Source of the DNA: Litoditis marina
Taxonomy: Eukaryota; Nematoda; Chromadorea; Rhabditida; Rhabditidae
Assembly (NCBI GenBank): GCA_964036275.1
Contig: OZ038437.1
Location: 18,210,859 to 18,274,858 of the forward strand
DNA: 64,000 nt
Direction: 5' to 3'
Shown here: positions 1 through 12,347 of the stretch, in pieces
Numbering within the stretch: position 1 is the stretch's first letter
How the letters are laid out: every line of letters starts with the position of its first letter
Notes under the pieces: generated by a model
Seen by the model: the letters and a program-made list of their open reading frames with translations, nothing else
The model's database searches: none
What the model was told of the DNA's origin: nothing
Position numbers and translations under genes: made by a program

Positions 1-1397
1 CCATTTCAAAAATGATCATGTTATTTTGTTGTTTGTTATGAAAACCTTGACCCTCACTCCACACTCATAGGACTCAATTTAAGTACAACTGGACCTTTTT
101 TTTCGGGAAAAAGGGGGGGGGGGGATAAACTAAAACTTCCAGCATAAAACCGGGCTTTCCCATATCCCAGACGAAACGAAACATTAATCAAGGTAAAATA
201 AGAGCAAGTAGGTAAGGTAAGGGTGGAGGTAAAACAATAACATACTTTCGTACCTCAATATATCGGAGCCTAAATCAAAAGATGAAAACCCTGGAACGGG
301 GGGGGGGTTAAAGTACAATTATTACTCTTGAACCTCCATGTAAACTAAAAACCAACCTATCCGAAATAGTCTGTCCTCCAGTGGTGAAGGGCATCGGGGC
401 GTGGAGGGCCTTCTCAAACGTCTGCATCTTCGATCTTTGACCTTTGTTCTTCTGTGACCTCTGTAGTTTGTAGTTGAAAAACGACCGACTTTTTCGCAGA
501 GAAAAAGGAAACGTGGAGGGGACCCAGAGAGTTGGAGAGAAAACTGAAATCGAAACAGTGTAAACATATAACAATAAGGAAAAATTAGACACAAACAACA
601 TCAATGAATCGACAAAACTGCAATAGGTAAAAGAATGCATATAAAGTCCGAGAATTCAAACAGAGACAGTTAGAGAAAGAGAAGTCCCACAAGAAAGGTT
701 AGAGGGTTATTCAAATGGTTGATTATGAATATAAATTATAACAGATGTTAATTGCTATATTGCTAGGCTAATCAAATACTAACCAGAAATAAGAGTCTGG
801 TGGTCTGGTCATAATCATTAAATCACAATCCACAGCTAGAGAGAGAATAATACATCAAAACTAACCACGGCGTGTAAACTCGACCAATTTTTCACAACGA
901 TGCGCCGCATGTGCGGGCGACTGGTTTTACAATTAATTCAAACGGCTTATGGCGCGAAACGCGTGTAGGATTGACGTTTTTTTCGTGCATTAGCTTAGCT
1001 GCACCAAACGCGCTAGCGAATTTTCAGAGTTTCAATTCAATTAGAATATTCAACATTTTCTCATTTCGTAATTAATTATTATTTCTCTCATAGTTAATCA
1101 CTATTCAAAACCAAAGTGTACACTGCTTTTGTTCTGCATAGAAAATCCGTTTCACATTATAATTTGGCTTACAATAGTGGAATGGCGGTCATGCAATGCA
1201 ACATAAATCGTGTTTTTTAACATAATAAAGTTGAACCTGCTATTTTCTTAATTTTATTTCACCGATATTTGCGAAGTAAGCTTTCAAACTATGTTTATAT
1301 TCATTCTAATTCAAGTTATTCCTATTTCTCATCGTGTTTTTATTTATTTTTCGTTCTATCAAATTATATATATATATATAAATATTTCATCATTCAG
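1..1397. other. AT-rich left end, no recognised gene
   Basis: No exon with coherent phase was found. G-tracts lie near 113-124 and 299-307, and a short GC-richer stretch occurs near 900-1015. The first supported exon-like sequence starts at 1398. Confidence 0.4.
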
Positions 1398-2631
1398 GTA
1401 TATCGGTCCATTCAAGCTTTTATTGAGTGAGTTCAACAGTTGGCGGATCGATTGTATGTACACGGATCCATATCAGGATAATTGTGAGTTTATTATTCGA
1501 TAGTTTATCATGCGCTGTTGAACCGTCTGGACGCTATGTACTGCGCGATAAGCATACACCAGCAAGGTTGTCCGAATAGTCAGAAAAGTGCGAAAAACAG
1601 ACTACTTTTCAGCCGAAAGGATGAAAATCGGTCTACTTTGTTGTAAAAATCCTAAATTTTCACGTGTTTACATCTGAAAACGGATTACTTTTTGTCGCTT
1701 TGTCGGATCTTACTGATGTATGGCGATAAGGGACCCCCTGGCGAGATACTTGTCTGTGTCTGAGGCGTTTTGCTATAAGAACTACCTGTTCGACATGTAC
1801 ACACATTCATTTGTTTGTTTTTTAGATTATTCCGGATGCGAAGCCAATTCCACGAAGCTGCCTCAAGACGTTGCCCCAAATGCAGCTTATCATGACGTAA
1901 GTGTCTTTTTTGTGAATATAATATGAATAAGATTCGAATATAACTTTATTTTTACGGCTTTCCATGAATGACGGTGGAGTCTGAAAAAAGTGGTTGAATA
2001 TTGCTTTCTTATATATGATATATAAATATACGTATTTCATATTAATTATAGCTTGGAAATAATTGAGTTTTCGTAGAGAACAGCTGATTCAATAATGAAT
2101 TACAGATCTCGCGTGACACATTCCGCCAATCATCAAGCAATCTTCGTCACATGACGATTCCGGAAGGTTCTTCTCTCTGGCGTTTCTGTCTGAAAATAGG
2201 TATATTATGTTTGTTGTACCATTTTTAAGTACTACTTTTCGTCAATCGCAAATTCAATAACTTTGTATTCTGGCAATCCACAAAACGACGTCGTAATCAC
2301 ACGAAGCCATAGTTTTTAGGCTAAAACCTATCTTTTGATACAAAACTGTGTCTTTTTTCCGACGTCTCAAGATTCATTTCTTGTTGAGTTGTGCTTGGGT
2401 GCCCAAAAGGAAAGTTACTGTCTGTTTGCCTGCGTTTAACAAGTTTCCTAATCAATATTACCCAATACTTTTTATATTTTCACAGTCACACGTTATGTTT
2501 TACAGTTACACACTATCTGGGCCGCCTCACCTCTTCTCCACTTTCTTCGTTCTCGTCGTATCGCCCACGGAGCTTTGCCTTCTTCTTCGGTTATGCTACA
2601 GAATGTTGTTTTGCTCGCTCGTTGTTGTTGA
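1398..2631 (+). CDS. Possible 3' part of an unidentified plus-strand gene
   Basis: Four exon-like blocks join in frame: 1398-1483, 1826-1896, 2106-2199 and 2486-2631 (stop TGA). Splice sites are good for the first three (CATTCAG, TTTTTAG, TTACAG; donors GTGAGT, GTAAGT, GTATAT). The peptide includes YIGPFKLLLSEFNSWRIDC, then SGCEANSTKLPQDVAPNAAY, then MTIPEGSSLWRFCLKIG. I do not recognise the family. The first block needs an upstream exon that I cannot see. The last exon is the least certain, since a second acceptor at 2499-2504 gives a different C-terminus with a hydrophobic end. The intron between the first two blocks holds a hAT MITE, which fits a non-coding gap. Confidence 0.35.
1553..1722 (+). 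mobile_element. hAT-type MITE family A, copy 1
   Basis: A 170-bp element bounded by CATACACCAGCAAGG and its imperfect inverse TTACTGATGTATG. The perfect 8-bp direct repeat GCGATAAG flanks it (1545-1552 and 1723-1730). Other copies lie at 33895, 36318, 50434 and 57620. Confidence 0.9.
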
Positions 2632-3660
2632 TTATACTGTTATTGCCATGTTTCGGGTTATAGTTTGTTGAAGTATCGTGTTTTTACAATGTTGAAAGTT
2701 ATTATTCATATTTTTATGCTATATTTTATTTCCGTGATTCGTTGATATCAAGACCATTAAAATACTCTATTTGTTTTGAAACAAATTTTCAATCGTTTGA
2801 AAACCTTTTCATATTTTTAAACATTTCGAGGAAAGTGCGGCCGAACGCCAATCCTTGTTTATTTGCGACGCGAGCGAGCTGACCGCTCCGCGTCCTGATG
2901 GTCCAACGAGCAAGAGTGCTATTGGCTTACACGCCGTGTAACCAAATCTACCTGTATCAATTATCAAATGAAGTTGACATTCGAAAATCGAAAAAATCGA
3001 TAACGTTATAACGCATTTCCAACACCAATCCATACAAGAAGCTCCTACATCCCTACTTTTGTGTCGTTTCGTGTTTCATCAAAGAGAATAGCAGATAGTC
3101 CAAACGGAACCCGACGTCATAAACCATGATTCATGCGTGTAATCCTGCTACACATTACGATGTTCCCATGAACGTTTATCTTTTCATCCTCGCTGGATAG
3201 AAAAACTACTAGACACCAGTCAAATAGGCCATGTTATGCATTAGATTTGGAGAAAAACTAGAAAGTTGAAACTATCATAGAAAAACACGATGCTTGTAGC
3301 TTGTAGGAAAAAGCCCAACTTATTATTGAAACTTTATATCCAACCACCTTGAAAACTAAAAAAAGGCTGAGCCGAGAGTTTATAAAAATATGAGAAATAT
3401 AATTTTCGACTCAACCGCTCACGTAGTGTGTACATAGGGAGGTAGGGAAGTACATTTTTCAATTAAAATATCTGTTTAATACCTTGAAGCGTCAAAGCGG
3501 GCCAATAATGTTCAAATCGAATCATCACAAACCGATGTTTACGAAAAGATATGTTATGTTTACGTGAAATCGAAGACACTTTTTATGAGAGCCGGCGCAC
3601 AGCTGATATCCTGATATATGGTTACACAGTCAAGTGCTAATCGAACCATGAAAATATGAA
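2632..3660. other. Non-coding stretch
   Basis: No exon recognised on either strand. A GC-richer patch at about 2830-2940 contains CGACGCGAGCGAGC and looks like a repeat fragment rather than coding DNA. Confidence 0.35.
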
Positions 3661-3671
3661 AAAGGGCAAAT

Positions 3672-3673
3672 GA

Positions 3674-3763
<90 letters not shown>

Positions 3764-3817
3764 TCATCATTTTTGCTGGTTATATATATATATATATATA
3801 TATATATAACCAGCAAA
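3672..3817. repeat. Two adjacent AT-core palindromes
   Basis: A TA-dinucleotide run of about 85 bp is bounded by TGATC and GATCA. It is followed at once by a second palindrome, TTTTGCTGGTTA, (TA)n, TAACCAGCAAAA. Both can form cruciforms. Length is likely polymorphic. Confidence 0.85.
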
Positions 3818-4560
3818 ATTCATTATAACTTTTACTTTTAGTGAAACAGTAAACAAATTTCGCTACAAATACAAGTACAAGTACAGGAGGGTTCAGCCTG
3901 TTCTAGTGTATGTGGTGATGTTCAGGAGTTTAGATTTCATATTTCCCAGATACTGTAACCTTTTCAACTAAAAAACAACACTACCTGAAACCGATAGTTA
4001 GTCCTTTAATCAGGCATCTTCCATGTGAATTCAGAAATATAAGAAAGGTTTGCGATAAAGGAGGGAGAAATGAGGGGAAAACAAGCCGAAATCAATAGGA
4101 GACTGGTGGTCGGAAAAACATGAAAGAACGAAAGAAAGGAAATAGATCGGTTTTTCGAGGAATTAAACGGGAATTTTCCCAGAAGAAGAAGAACTCGGGT
4201 CTAGAAGTTTTTTCAATAATCTTTTCTGGGTATACTTTAAAAACTAAGTAAGTATACGAAATCAAGCTTTTTGCAGAAGTGAGTTCAAAACTCTTCACAA
4301 ACCCTAAATGCTATCTTATTCAAAGATATCCAATATCTGTGACAAAGCGACAAATCAAACTGTTACTTTTAATTTAAGGGTGAAGTTAAATAAAAAATCG
4401 ATCCTAATCACAATAACCGTTAAAAAGTAAGTGAATTGGTTGAGTCATTGTTTGGTTTGGTGGAAGTTAGCCGGCGCAAATATCTCAATCGAATTGCACG
4501 TGTTCTATGGGATAGAAGTGGTTCGGGAAGTCAAACAAGACAGAGAAAGTAGAGGGAATT
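3818..4560. other. Non-coding stretch
   Basis: AT-rich, no supported exon. An open frame starting at 4431 runs into the GA repeat and is not credible as a gene. Confidence 0.35.
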
Positions 4561-4566
4561 TGATAC

Positions 4567-4599
<33 letters not shown>

Positions 4600-4660
4600 A
4601 GAGATGGGAAAGGAGAAGAGATATGAGAGAGAGAGGGACGAACGAGAGAACAGACAGTGA
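4567..4660. repeat. GA-rich microsatellite
   Basis: Imperfect GAGA run, interrupted by AAG and GGGA. Open frames through it encode only Arg/Glu. Confidence 0.85.
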
Positions 4661-6995
4661 GAGACTACAAACTACATAGTTCTACGATTCATAATGTAGT
4701 AAGTGTAGAAAAATTTGTAGGGTCTAGAAAATCATCGCTCAGTTGTAAAACTGGTATGTAGTGTAGATAATACATGTACTCATGTATTATTCCAGTTTTA
4801 TAACCAAAATCCTACTTTAAACCTTAATACCCCTAATCTAAGTATCTAGGTCCGTAAGTAAGGTATTTCGGTGGCAAAATGAGTGAGGAAAGCGGCCGAG
4901 TGCATGTGCTTGCATGTTTGTATCGACCCGCGTCTGGCTCCCTCTCTGTCCTCGTACTCTCTCGTCTGGATTACGGTGAGAGAGTGTGGGAATGGAGAGA
5001 GGGCGAGGGAGTCTAGAGGGATCGATGAGGACCGCGGATGGCCTCAGACAACGTCTTCCAAAAATGGGGAAAGAGAGGGGAAATGGACCTGGGTAGTTAG
5101 GAATTCTATACTTAAATACCTCACAATATTAACATTTACTTGTATTGTACATAAAAAATAACACTGAAGATGGGCTAAGAAGTTACTTTTAACACCAAAC
5201 AACTTGATCCTAGGTCTTATAACTGAAAAAAATCAAAGATTGATGTTTCGTTTGATACTTTATGTTTCCGTAACTCTAACTACTGACTGTCAACTGAGAG
5301 CTTCCCACGGTATGTTAGTTGGAAACATAAGCCTATAACCTGTGGAATGGAGGGTGGGAGTACAGAAAAGTGAGTCTGTGTTCTCTGAGAATGGGAAAAA
5401 ACCCCGCGAGTATCTTACAAAGGGTGTACGATTTCGATTATGCTTATAGATCGCTGACATCGAGCTCGCAGCACAATAAAATACACGAGTTGAATTGGAC
5501 TAATCGTTTTGAATGCCTGAGGCTCCGAACTATAGATAGTTCCTTCAATCTATAGTTCTACAGTAAACTTTTGACTATAGCGTTCTTCAACCATTCGTTA
5601 ATTTGAAGTGAACGTTGAAAGGTCGGAAGAGAATACTACAAATTACAAATACAATGACAGTATCAGCACTCAGAACCTTAGCTCTCGGTGTTCAATTCAA
5701 AGTTGATGATTTCTTCTGAATTCTGAAATGTTTAGGTTTAGGCCATACGCCAGTAATGTTGTCCGAGTATCGACAAAAATACGGAAACAAATTACGTTTT
5801 GCTTATACTATGGTAATTATTGGAAATTACCTGATTTTTGATACAAAATCAGTATCAACTGGTTAATACTGGTATATGGCGAGGTGTTCGATCCAAAGTA
5901 GATAATGTCTTCTGAATCGGGGTTGGGCCGAGCAAACAAACATGGAGGTGTAAACAGGCATTCCAACATTCCAATTGACTTCCAATCGGGGAAACTGCCC
6001 ACGTTTAGGCAAATAGTTTGGTTTTGGTTGAGAAAAGTTGGTTAGTTTCGTTAGACTAAACTAAAAGCTCAAAGTTTGGACAATTCATGCAGTTCAATTG
6101 AAACTTGAAACATTGGTTCGTTTTCAGAGAAAACCATCTTATGTGAACGATTCTCAGGAAAAAGTAGAGGTTGGGCATATCAACCAACGTTTAAAAAAGT
6201 GCTACCTGTCCTAATTTAACAATAAATAATTCTAAGACGATACCCAATACCCTCAATAACCAGGAACATCTTTGGCCTTTGCTCATGCCTTTTCGATGAT
6301 AACTACACAAATTACGTGACCTAGTTTTTAGTAAACAACTAGGGTTTTATTTAGTCCACCTAGAAGTGCAAAAGAAGTCACTAACCTAGTTTCCTTATCT
6401 ACAGACCGACATGAACACCTAATGAATAAGTGTGTAAATCAGTGATAACAACTGCAAGTGGCGATCAAATTACAGCTATGTAAACATTAGACAATGATAA
6501 ACAAATATAACGTGGCCAGAAACTGAATGAAAACAGTGTGCAGTGTCTATACGTAGATAAAAACAAGATAGCAAATCGCTTCTTCGAGATAGGTCAAAAT
6601 TATTCGATTAATGAAAATTTTCGACGTCTTCTAGCTTATATATCATAAGTCCCAGTGTCACAGCTCAATAATATACTAAAAATTGTGAAGTAAACTTGAA
6701 AAACAAGCATTTAAAACTTTTGATTGAAGAAAAACGATACTTTAGGAAGAGAAAACGAAGAAAGTCCCCCCATATAACCTACTTTTCAGTACTGAATTAT
6801 TGTAATTATAAGATTAAGATAAAACACAAACTAAAAGGTGGCAAACTCATTAATTAGAGTATTTGCACAGAAATAGGCGGTGATGTGGAGGAATTGGGAA
6901 GGCGAGAAATAAATGAAAAGAACAGGTGAGATGCGAGAGCGCAGACAGAGAAGACTGCGCAGGGACGCAGGGGAAGGGCGCGGATTTCGGAAGAT
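4661..6995. other. Non-coding stretch with a decayed MITE end
   Basis: No coherent exon set. A diverged half of the family-A hAT MITE starts near 5743 (CATACGCCAGTAATGTTGTC). Frames at 4883-5161 and 5370-5555 lack splice context and homology and are treated as chance. Confidence 0.35.
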
Positions 6996-7024
6996 CGGAA
7001 GCGAGAGGCGGCCGAGAAGAGAGG

Positions 7025-7028
7025 GAGA

Positions 7029-7059
<31 letters not shown>

Positions 7060-7322
7060 GAGAGAAAGAGAGAGAGAAATGAAGGAACGGAGAGAGATAG
7101 GGGAGACAAAGAGGGGGAGAAAGAGAGAGAGAGAGAGGGAGAGAGAGAGAGGGAGAGAGAGAGAGGGAGAGAGAGAGAGAGTAGGTGAGAAAAGAAAAAA
7201 ATGCGAGAGAGAGAGAAAGAGAGAGAAAGAGTGAGAGAAGAGAGAAAAAAGAGAGAGAGAGAGTGGGAGAGAGTGAGAGAGAAAAAAAGAGCGACAGAGA
7301 GAGAGAAGAAGAGAAAAAGGAG
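7025..7322. repeat. Long GA-rich low-complexity tract
   Basis: About 300 bp of GAGA with short interruptions, giving long but meaningless open frames on both strands (Arg/Glu on plus, Ser/Leu on minus). Confidence 0.9.
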
Positions 7323-7494
7323 AAATTAACCGAGTAAGAGAAATATAGAATAGGATGGTAGTACCCATTCATCATTCATCCTAGAAAAATGTAGGGGTAA
7401 AATTCAGTACCCGACTAATATTGTAGTGAACCCAATTCATCTCCGAAATTTGAGGTACTAAATGTGGTAAACATCAATTGAAAAGTTATATCTA

Positions 7495-8260
7495 GCGCTC
7501 CGCGCTGCGCAGATTAGTTTTTGTTCAGAGGTCTGCAGACATTCCAAATCAGTTTATTACATTTTTCTTCAAAGTCCGTCGACCATTTTATTAGATATTT
7601 GCATCAATCACTGAAAGGGCAACACGTCTAAGAGACATTAAGTTCACGTCCCAAGTAAAATTTGTTGAGAGGAGTTACAGGGCCCAACGTCTCGCGAAAA
7701 TGGCTTCCGTGCGGGGCGGCGGCGGCGGCGGCGGCGCCGGCGACAAAAGTGTCCGCCTCCTCAAATCTCGGCATAGTTTCGCTCAAAATTAACTTATTAC
7801 AAAAATTCTTACATTGTTGAAAAGCTATAAAACAGTTGAGGTGCACGTATTTTTCAGGTATGTCTGAAATTTGAATATTACGTGTGAGAGGGCCGAAATA
7901 GGTCTCGCGAAAAATCATGGATAGACCGGTTTCGTGAAAATAAAAATGAAATAAGAGTTCAACGTGTAGTAGGAAGACGTTTTCCAATGAAGAACTCATG
8001 ACAGGCGGGTATAGCTTGGTTTCCACTCCTATTCACATGTCTGAATGGCGGATTGGATAAAAGCTCTATTCACGCACGGTGAACGAAGGTTCGATTCCTG
8101 CCTGCAGCACAAAAGTTGCTCTCACTTGAACGAGGTTACAACTACGCCAATCGCTCTGAACTACGGCGCCGTTTAAAACTCCAATAGTTTTAACATATTG
8201 TTCAAAAATATTATTTTTATCAAAAATGATCGTTACTTCGTAACTATAGAAAAAGAGTTC
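7495..8260 (+). mobile_element. SINE-like repeat with tRNA-type promoter, copy 1
   Basis: Begins with a GCGCTCCGCGCTGCGCAG palindromic head, then a GGC-rich patch (7717-7742), then a tRNA-like segment with an A-box-like TGGCGGATTGG (8046-8056) and a perfect B box GGTTCGATTCC (8088-8098). A closely similar copy lies at 10095-10865 and a shorter diverged one at 11390-12010. The A-to-B spacing and shared body suggest a tRNA-derived SINE or other Pol III element. Acceptor-stem pairing is absent, so it is not a functional tRNA. Confidence 0.65.
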
Positions 8261-8414
8261 AATTAGTATAAAAAACGGGTGTAAAGAAAGTAAAGATTAG
8301 TTTTGGATGAAACGTGGGTAATTGACCAAGACGCGGTCGGTTGGTTCAGGCTCGGTCGGCACATGTCCAACTGGCGGTCGGTGGCGGTCGGTGGCGGTCG
8401 GTGATGAAAGTGTG

Positions 8415-8849
8415 GAGGGCCTAACATACTACGGGCGGCTGCGGGCGTCTGCGTCTGCGTGCGTCTGCGGCTGAGTGGTGGTTTTGACGCGCCGCCCCGC
8501 AGACGCACGCAGACGCCCGCAAACGCACTCTGATTGAAGTATGTACGCGCGTTCTTACAGACGAATTCTTACAGAATTGATTCTTACAGACGCAGAGAGC
8601 CGCCGCGGCCCTATTGAATCAATCCAATATTGCCGCTACCCCTGTTTGCGGCTGTTGGCGGCCCCGCGCGGGGCCGCCCACAGCCGCCCGCAGACGCCCG
8701 CAGCCGCTTTTGCCCGCAAAAGTATGAATGCCCGCCAAAACGCCGAGAGCCGCAGCCAGCCGCACATTCGATCAATAGTCTGAGGGCGCTATACTTATAT
8801 CATATGCCGCCCGCAGACGCCCGCAGCCGCCCGTAGTATGTTTGGGCCT
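8415..8849. repeat. Innermost GC-rich inverted-repeat unit
   Basis: Arms are CATACTACGGGCGGCTGCGG near 8424 and CCGCAGCCGCCCGTAGTATG near 8821. The inside is full of GCAGACGC and CCCGCAGCCGC motifs, far more GC-rich than the surroundings. Confidence 0.75.
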
Positions 8850-9091
8850 TTACGGTCAAAATTTGTAATTATATCGTACGGCGACGACATCAAACTACAA
8901 CAAAAGTATGTAAATTCGAATAATTTCCACCCATTATTCCGAAACATTGTGCCCCACTTCATTGGGGAGAGACTTCGTTCTTTCTCGATCGTCTCCAAGA
9001 CGTCATGTCTCCGATTTTTCACTTTGTAGTTTTTCAGTTTGATGTTTATCGTCTTTTCAACCTATAAATTTGTGAAACCCCAAATTTTCAG

Positions 9092-9196
9092 GATATGAAA
9101 GCCTACGATGACTACAACCCGGCTACCGCCAAACTGATCAGTCTACTGGAGCACATTTACCAGCCGGACGAGTCGCTCATCGAACCAGGGGTATAG
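9092..9196 (+). pseudogene. Exon-like gene fragment inside a mobile element
   Basis: An open block follows a good acceptor (ATTTTCAG) and reads DMKAYDDYNPATAKLISLLE followed by HIYQPDESLIEPG, then either a GTATAG donor or a stop two codons on. Codon choice is gene-like and GC content is above the surroundings. It is phase 0 at both ends, so it could also follow the 1826-1896 exon. Its place between the arms of an inserted repeat suggests a captured exon. Family not recognised. Confidence 0.4.
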
Positions 9197-9702
9197 TTCT
9201 TGTCGTCTCAATGTGTATCCCTACAGTAGCAGGGGGCGTGGGTCGACCTGTGCATGGCTGGCGGTCGGTAAGAAATACCGCAGTTAGACGTTTACCTATA
9301 CTATTTCATTACCGACCGCCAGCTATACACATGTCGACTCACAGTTATATCACCGACCGCCACCGACCGCCAATTTGACATGTGCCGACCGAGCCTGACG
9401 AAACGTGTGCAAAAAATATGAAAGAAGTCCAATAAAAATATTTTGAGGAAAAGGCTAATCTCGCTTTCCTTGACGAAAAAAACAGAGTGTAAGCTAGATC
9501 ATTGTGAATCGCAGTCAGAAGATTTCTTTTCAGTTACAAAAAACTCGGTATTAATTTATTTTTTCTGAAATTTGAAACCGAGCGAGATTAGCCTTTTCCT
9601 CAAAATATTTTTATTGGACTTCTTTCATATTTTTTGCACACGTTTCATCCAAAACTAATCTTTACTTTCTTTACACCCGTTTTTTATACTATAATATAAT
9701 GT

Positions 9703-10094
9703 TTCTCAGAATATATCCGTTGATAGCTAGTTTAGTAATGTGTAATGTCCCTTCATTTACCCGAGTATAATCTGCCTCAAGAGTGAATAATTGTCGCGTT
9801 ACTGACAGCCTAATCGCCAGTCGGGGTCTATTTCCAGCCGTGTCAATATAAGGGAGTGATACAGCTGAGTAGTTTGATCTGCACACCAGATGCCACCAAA
9901 CTACAAATATAGGCTTGCTTGTCTAGGTTTTTCGGTGAATTCCTTCTCGAACCGACTCTTCCCGAACCAAAATCGAACCGATTCTTCCCGAACCAGTTGG
10001 TTCGTTCTAGAACCGAACCAAATTCAGGCCAACAAAGTTGGAACCGACCTAATTCATGTAACTAATAGTGTAATTGGTCGACTGCGTAACGTTT
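9703..10094. other. Spacer between repeats with GGTTCGG-type motif
   Basis: No gene. From 9949 to 10010 the motif CGAACCGA/CGAACCA recurs; the inverse (GGTTCGG) recurs at 12353-12462, suggesting one repeat family split by insertions. Confidence 0.4.
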
Positions 10095-10900
10095 ATCGGG
10101 CGCAGCGCGGAGCGCTGCGCAGATTAGTTCTTGTTCAAAGGTCTCCAGCCATTACAAAACAGTTTATCACAATTTTCTTCAAAGTACGTCGACCATTTCC
10201 CTAGATATTTGCATGAATTACTGAAGGGCAACACGTCTACAAGAAATTAAGTTCACGTTCCAAGAAAAAAGTTGTTGAGAGGAGTTAGAGGACCCAACGT
10301 CTCGCAGAAATGGCTTCCGTGCGGGGCGGCGGTGGCGGCGGCGGAGGCGGCGACAGCGGCGACAAAAGTGTCCGCCTCCTCAAATCTGGGCATAGTTTTG
10401 CTCAAAATCAACTTATTCCGAAATTTATTACACTTTTAAAAAGCCATAAAAAAGTTGAGGTATACGTATTTTTCAGGTGTGTCGTAAATTTGAATATTAC
10501 GTGTGAGACGACCGAAAATGGTGTCGCAAAAATTATGGATAGACCGGTTTTGTGAAAATGAAAATGAGAGAAGAGTTAAACGTGTAGTAGGAATCATTTT
10601 TCCAATGGAGATCTCATGACAGGCGGGTACAGCTTGGTTTTCATTCCTATTCACATGTCTGAATGGCGGATTGGATAAAAGCTCTATTTACGCACGGCGA
10701 ACGAAGGTTCGATTCCTGCCTGGAGCACAAAATTCGCTATCACTTGAACGAGGTTACAACTACACAAACGTTCTGAACTACGACGCGTATCAAATCTTCA
10801 ATAGAAAAACATAAAAATCCTTGTTTAGGTTATTGTTCAAAAATATAATTTTTATCAAAAATGACCGTTAATAGAAAAATAGTTCAATGTTTAGTGTTAG
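10095..10900 (+). mobile_element. SINE-like repeat with tRNA-type promoter, copy 2
   Basis: Same order of parts as the copy at 7495: GCGCAGCGCGGAGCGCTGCG head, GGC-rich patch (10322-10362), tRNA-like A box (10664-10674) and B box GGTTCGATTCC (10706-10716). Similarity to copy 1 is high along the whole body. Confidence 0.65.
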
Positions 10901-11384
10901 TGTTCAATCACCATCGTCTCGTCATGTAATATTATGTGCGCGTAACAGGGTAACCATATCCTTTTTCTTCTCAATTTTTCCCTCCATTTACCCATTTGGA
11001 GTGCCACATACTATGTGAAAGTCACGTGTAAAATCGCGAATAAATCTATTCTATTCTATAGTGCCACCACAAACGTTTTCCGACGGTGTCCTCATTCAGC
11101 TCATGAGGAAACCACTAATTGTGAACACCATGTTTATGTTTATGACAATTATTTGTTCTCGAGTTTTCCTTTTAATGTATGTTGTGTGCAATTTTTCAAT
11201 ATCAGCTCCTTCACATTTATTCACAATCACTCTTTTATTATCTTTCCAGTCCTAGGCTCTGACAGACTTGTCCACGAATCGTATCCGGGAGAGAAGACCA
11301 GGGTTCTGGAAATTCGAGAATAGTTCAAATTGTAATCAAATGGACATGAGAAACGAGATAATATATCTTTTCAGGTTGCTGGGC

Positions 11385-12010
11385 TCAACAAAAATAGGTC
11401 TTAGAGATTGATAGAAATAGAACCTCTTTGGAAATTGTAAAATGACCGAGTTGACGTGAGTTGGAAAGGTAAACGTCACGCAAAAATGACTTCCGTAACG
11501 GGGCGTCGGCGGCGGCTACAAAAAAATGTCCGCCCTCTTTTCGAGGCACAGCTTCGCTCTCATTGAGAATTTCTGAACACGGTTTACACTGTTGTGAAGC
11601 GAAGAAAAAGTTGGGGTATACGTATTTTTCAGTCGTAGTTGCAAACTTCATTTTAAGGATGATAGGGCCTTAAATGGTCTCAGGAAAACTTCTAAATCGA
11701 CCGGTTTTGGGAAAATGAAAATGAAAAAAGGAGAATCACGTGAAATTGATTCCTAAACTTCTCAGCTCAGAACTCGGTTGCGCGTACAGCCTAGTTTTCA
11801 TTTGCATTCACATGTCTGAGTGGCGCAGTGGATACAATTTCTGTTCTAGTGAAAACGGATGGAGGTTCGACTCCCGCCTCGAGCGGTGCCATTTTTTTAT
11901 CCAAATGCTCAATGCTGTGTCAAACTTGATCAAAAATGACGTGCATTATTTCCACATGGTTATATATTGTTTTGATAAGAGTTTCTCCGTAACTATAGAT
12001 AAAGAGGTCA
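11385..12010 (+). mobile_element. SINE-like repeat, copy 3 (diverged)
   Basis: Shares the middle and 3' part of the family. The A box TGGCGCAGTGG (11821-11831) and B box GGTTCGACTCC (11864-11874) are kept. It is followed directly by the palindromic element at 12011, the same order as copy 1 and the element at 8262. Confidence 0.55.
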
Positions 12011-12347
12011 ATTAGTATAAAAAACGAGTGTCAAGAAAGTAATGATTAGTTTTAGAGATCACGTAAACGAAAAATATAAAACAAGTCCAATAAACGTATA
12101 TTACGAGATAAAGGCTAATCTCGCTTGGTTGAAAATTACACAAAGTATCACAAATATTACTCATTACCAATGATGAAACATCTGAATAGAGTACACGAAA
12201 ATCCAGCTAGATTTTTGCCATATTTCAAACGAGCGAGCCTGGCCTTTCTCTCTTGATATCCGTTTATTGGACCTGTTTTATATTTTTCGTTTACGTGATC
12301 TCTAAAACTAATCATTACTTTCTTGACACTCGTTTTTTATACTAATT
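12011..12347. mobile_element. Palindromic MITE, intact copy
   Basis: Nearly full-length palindrome. Ends are TTAGTATAAAAAACGAGTGT and its inverse, then CACGTAAACGAAAAATATAA and its inverse further in. About 110-bp arms and a short loop. No coding capacity. Confidence 0.8.

Larger units (their letters stand above)
8317..9399. mobile_element. Inserted inverted-repeat element carrying an exon-like segment
   Basis: The ends carry CAGGCTCGGTCGGCACATGT and its inverse (ending near 9398), with GGCGGTCGGT repeats just inside. The 8-bp GAAACGTG at both junctions looks like a target duplication of hAT type. A third inverted-repeat unit (8415-8849) and an exon-like block (9092-9196) lie inside. Confidence 0.65.
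8262..9702. mobile_element. Palindromic element interrupted by nested insertions
   Basis: Outer arms are TAGTATAAAAAACGGGTGTA (left, from 8265) and the inverse ending TATACTA (right, to about 9692). The right half continues as a long hairpin (CTAATCTCGCTT at 9457 and AGCGAGATTAGCC at 9572). The left arm is cut at about 8316 by a 1.1-kb insertion whose two edges both carry GAAACGTG (8309-8316 and 9400-9407). An intact relative of the outer element is at 12011-12347. Confidence 0.75.

Noticed and set aside
5370..5555. Small plus-strand gene
   Set aside because: 61-codon frame without splice sites, homology or neighbouring exons.
6850..7375. Open frames of 90-173 codons on both strands
   Set aside because: They run through a GA tract and encode only Ser/Leu or Arg/Glu; low-complexity artefact.
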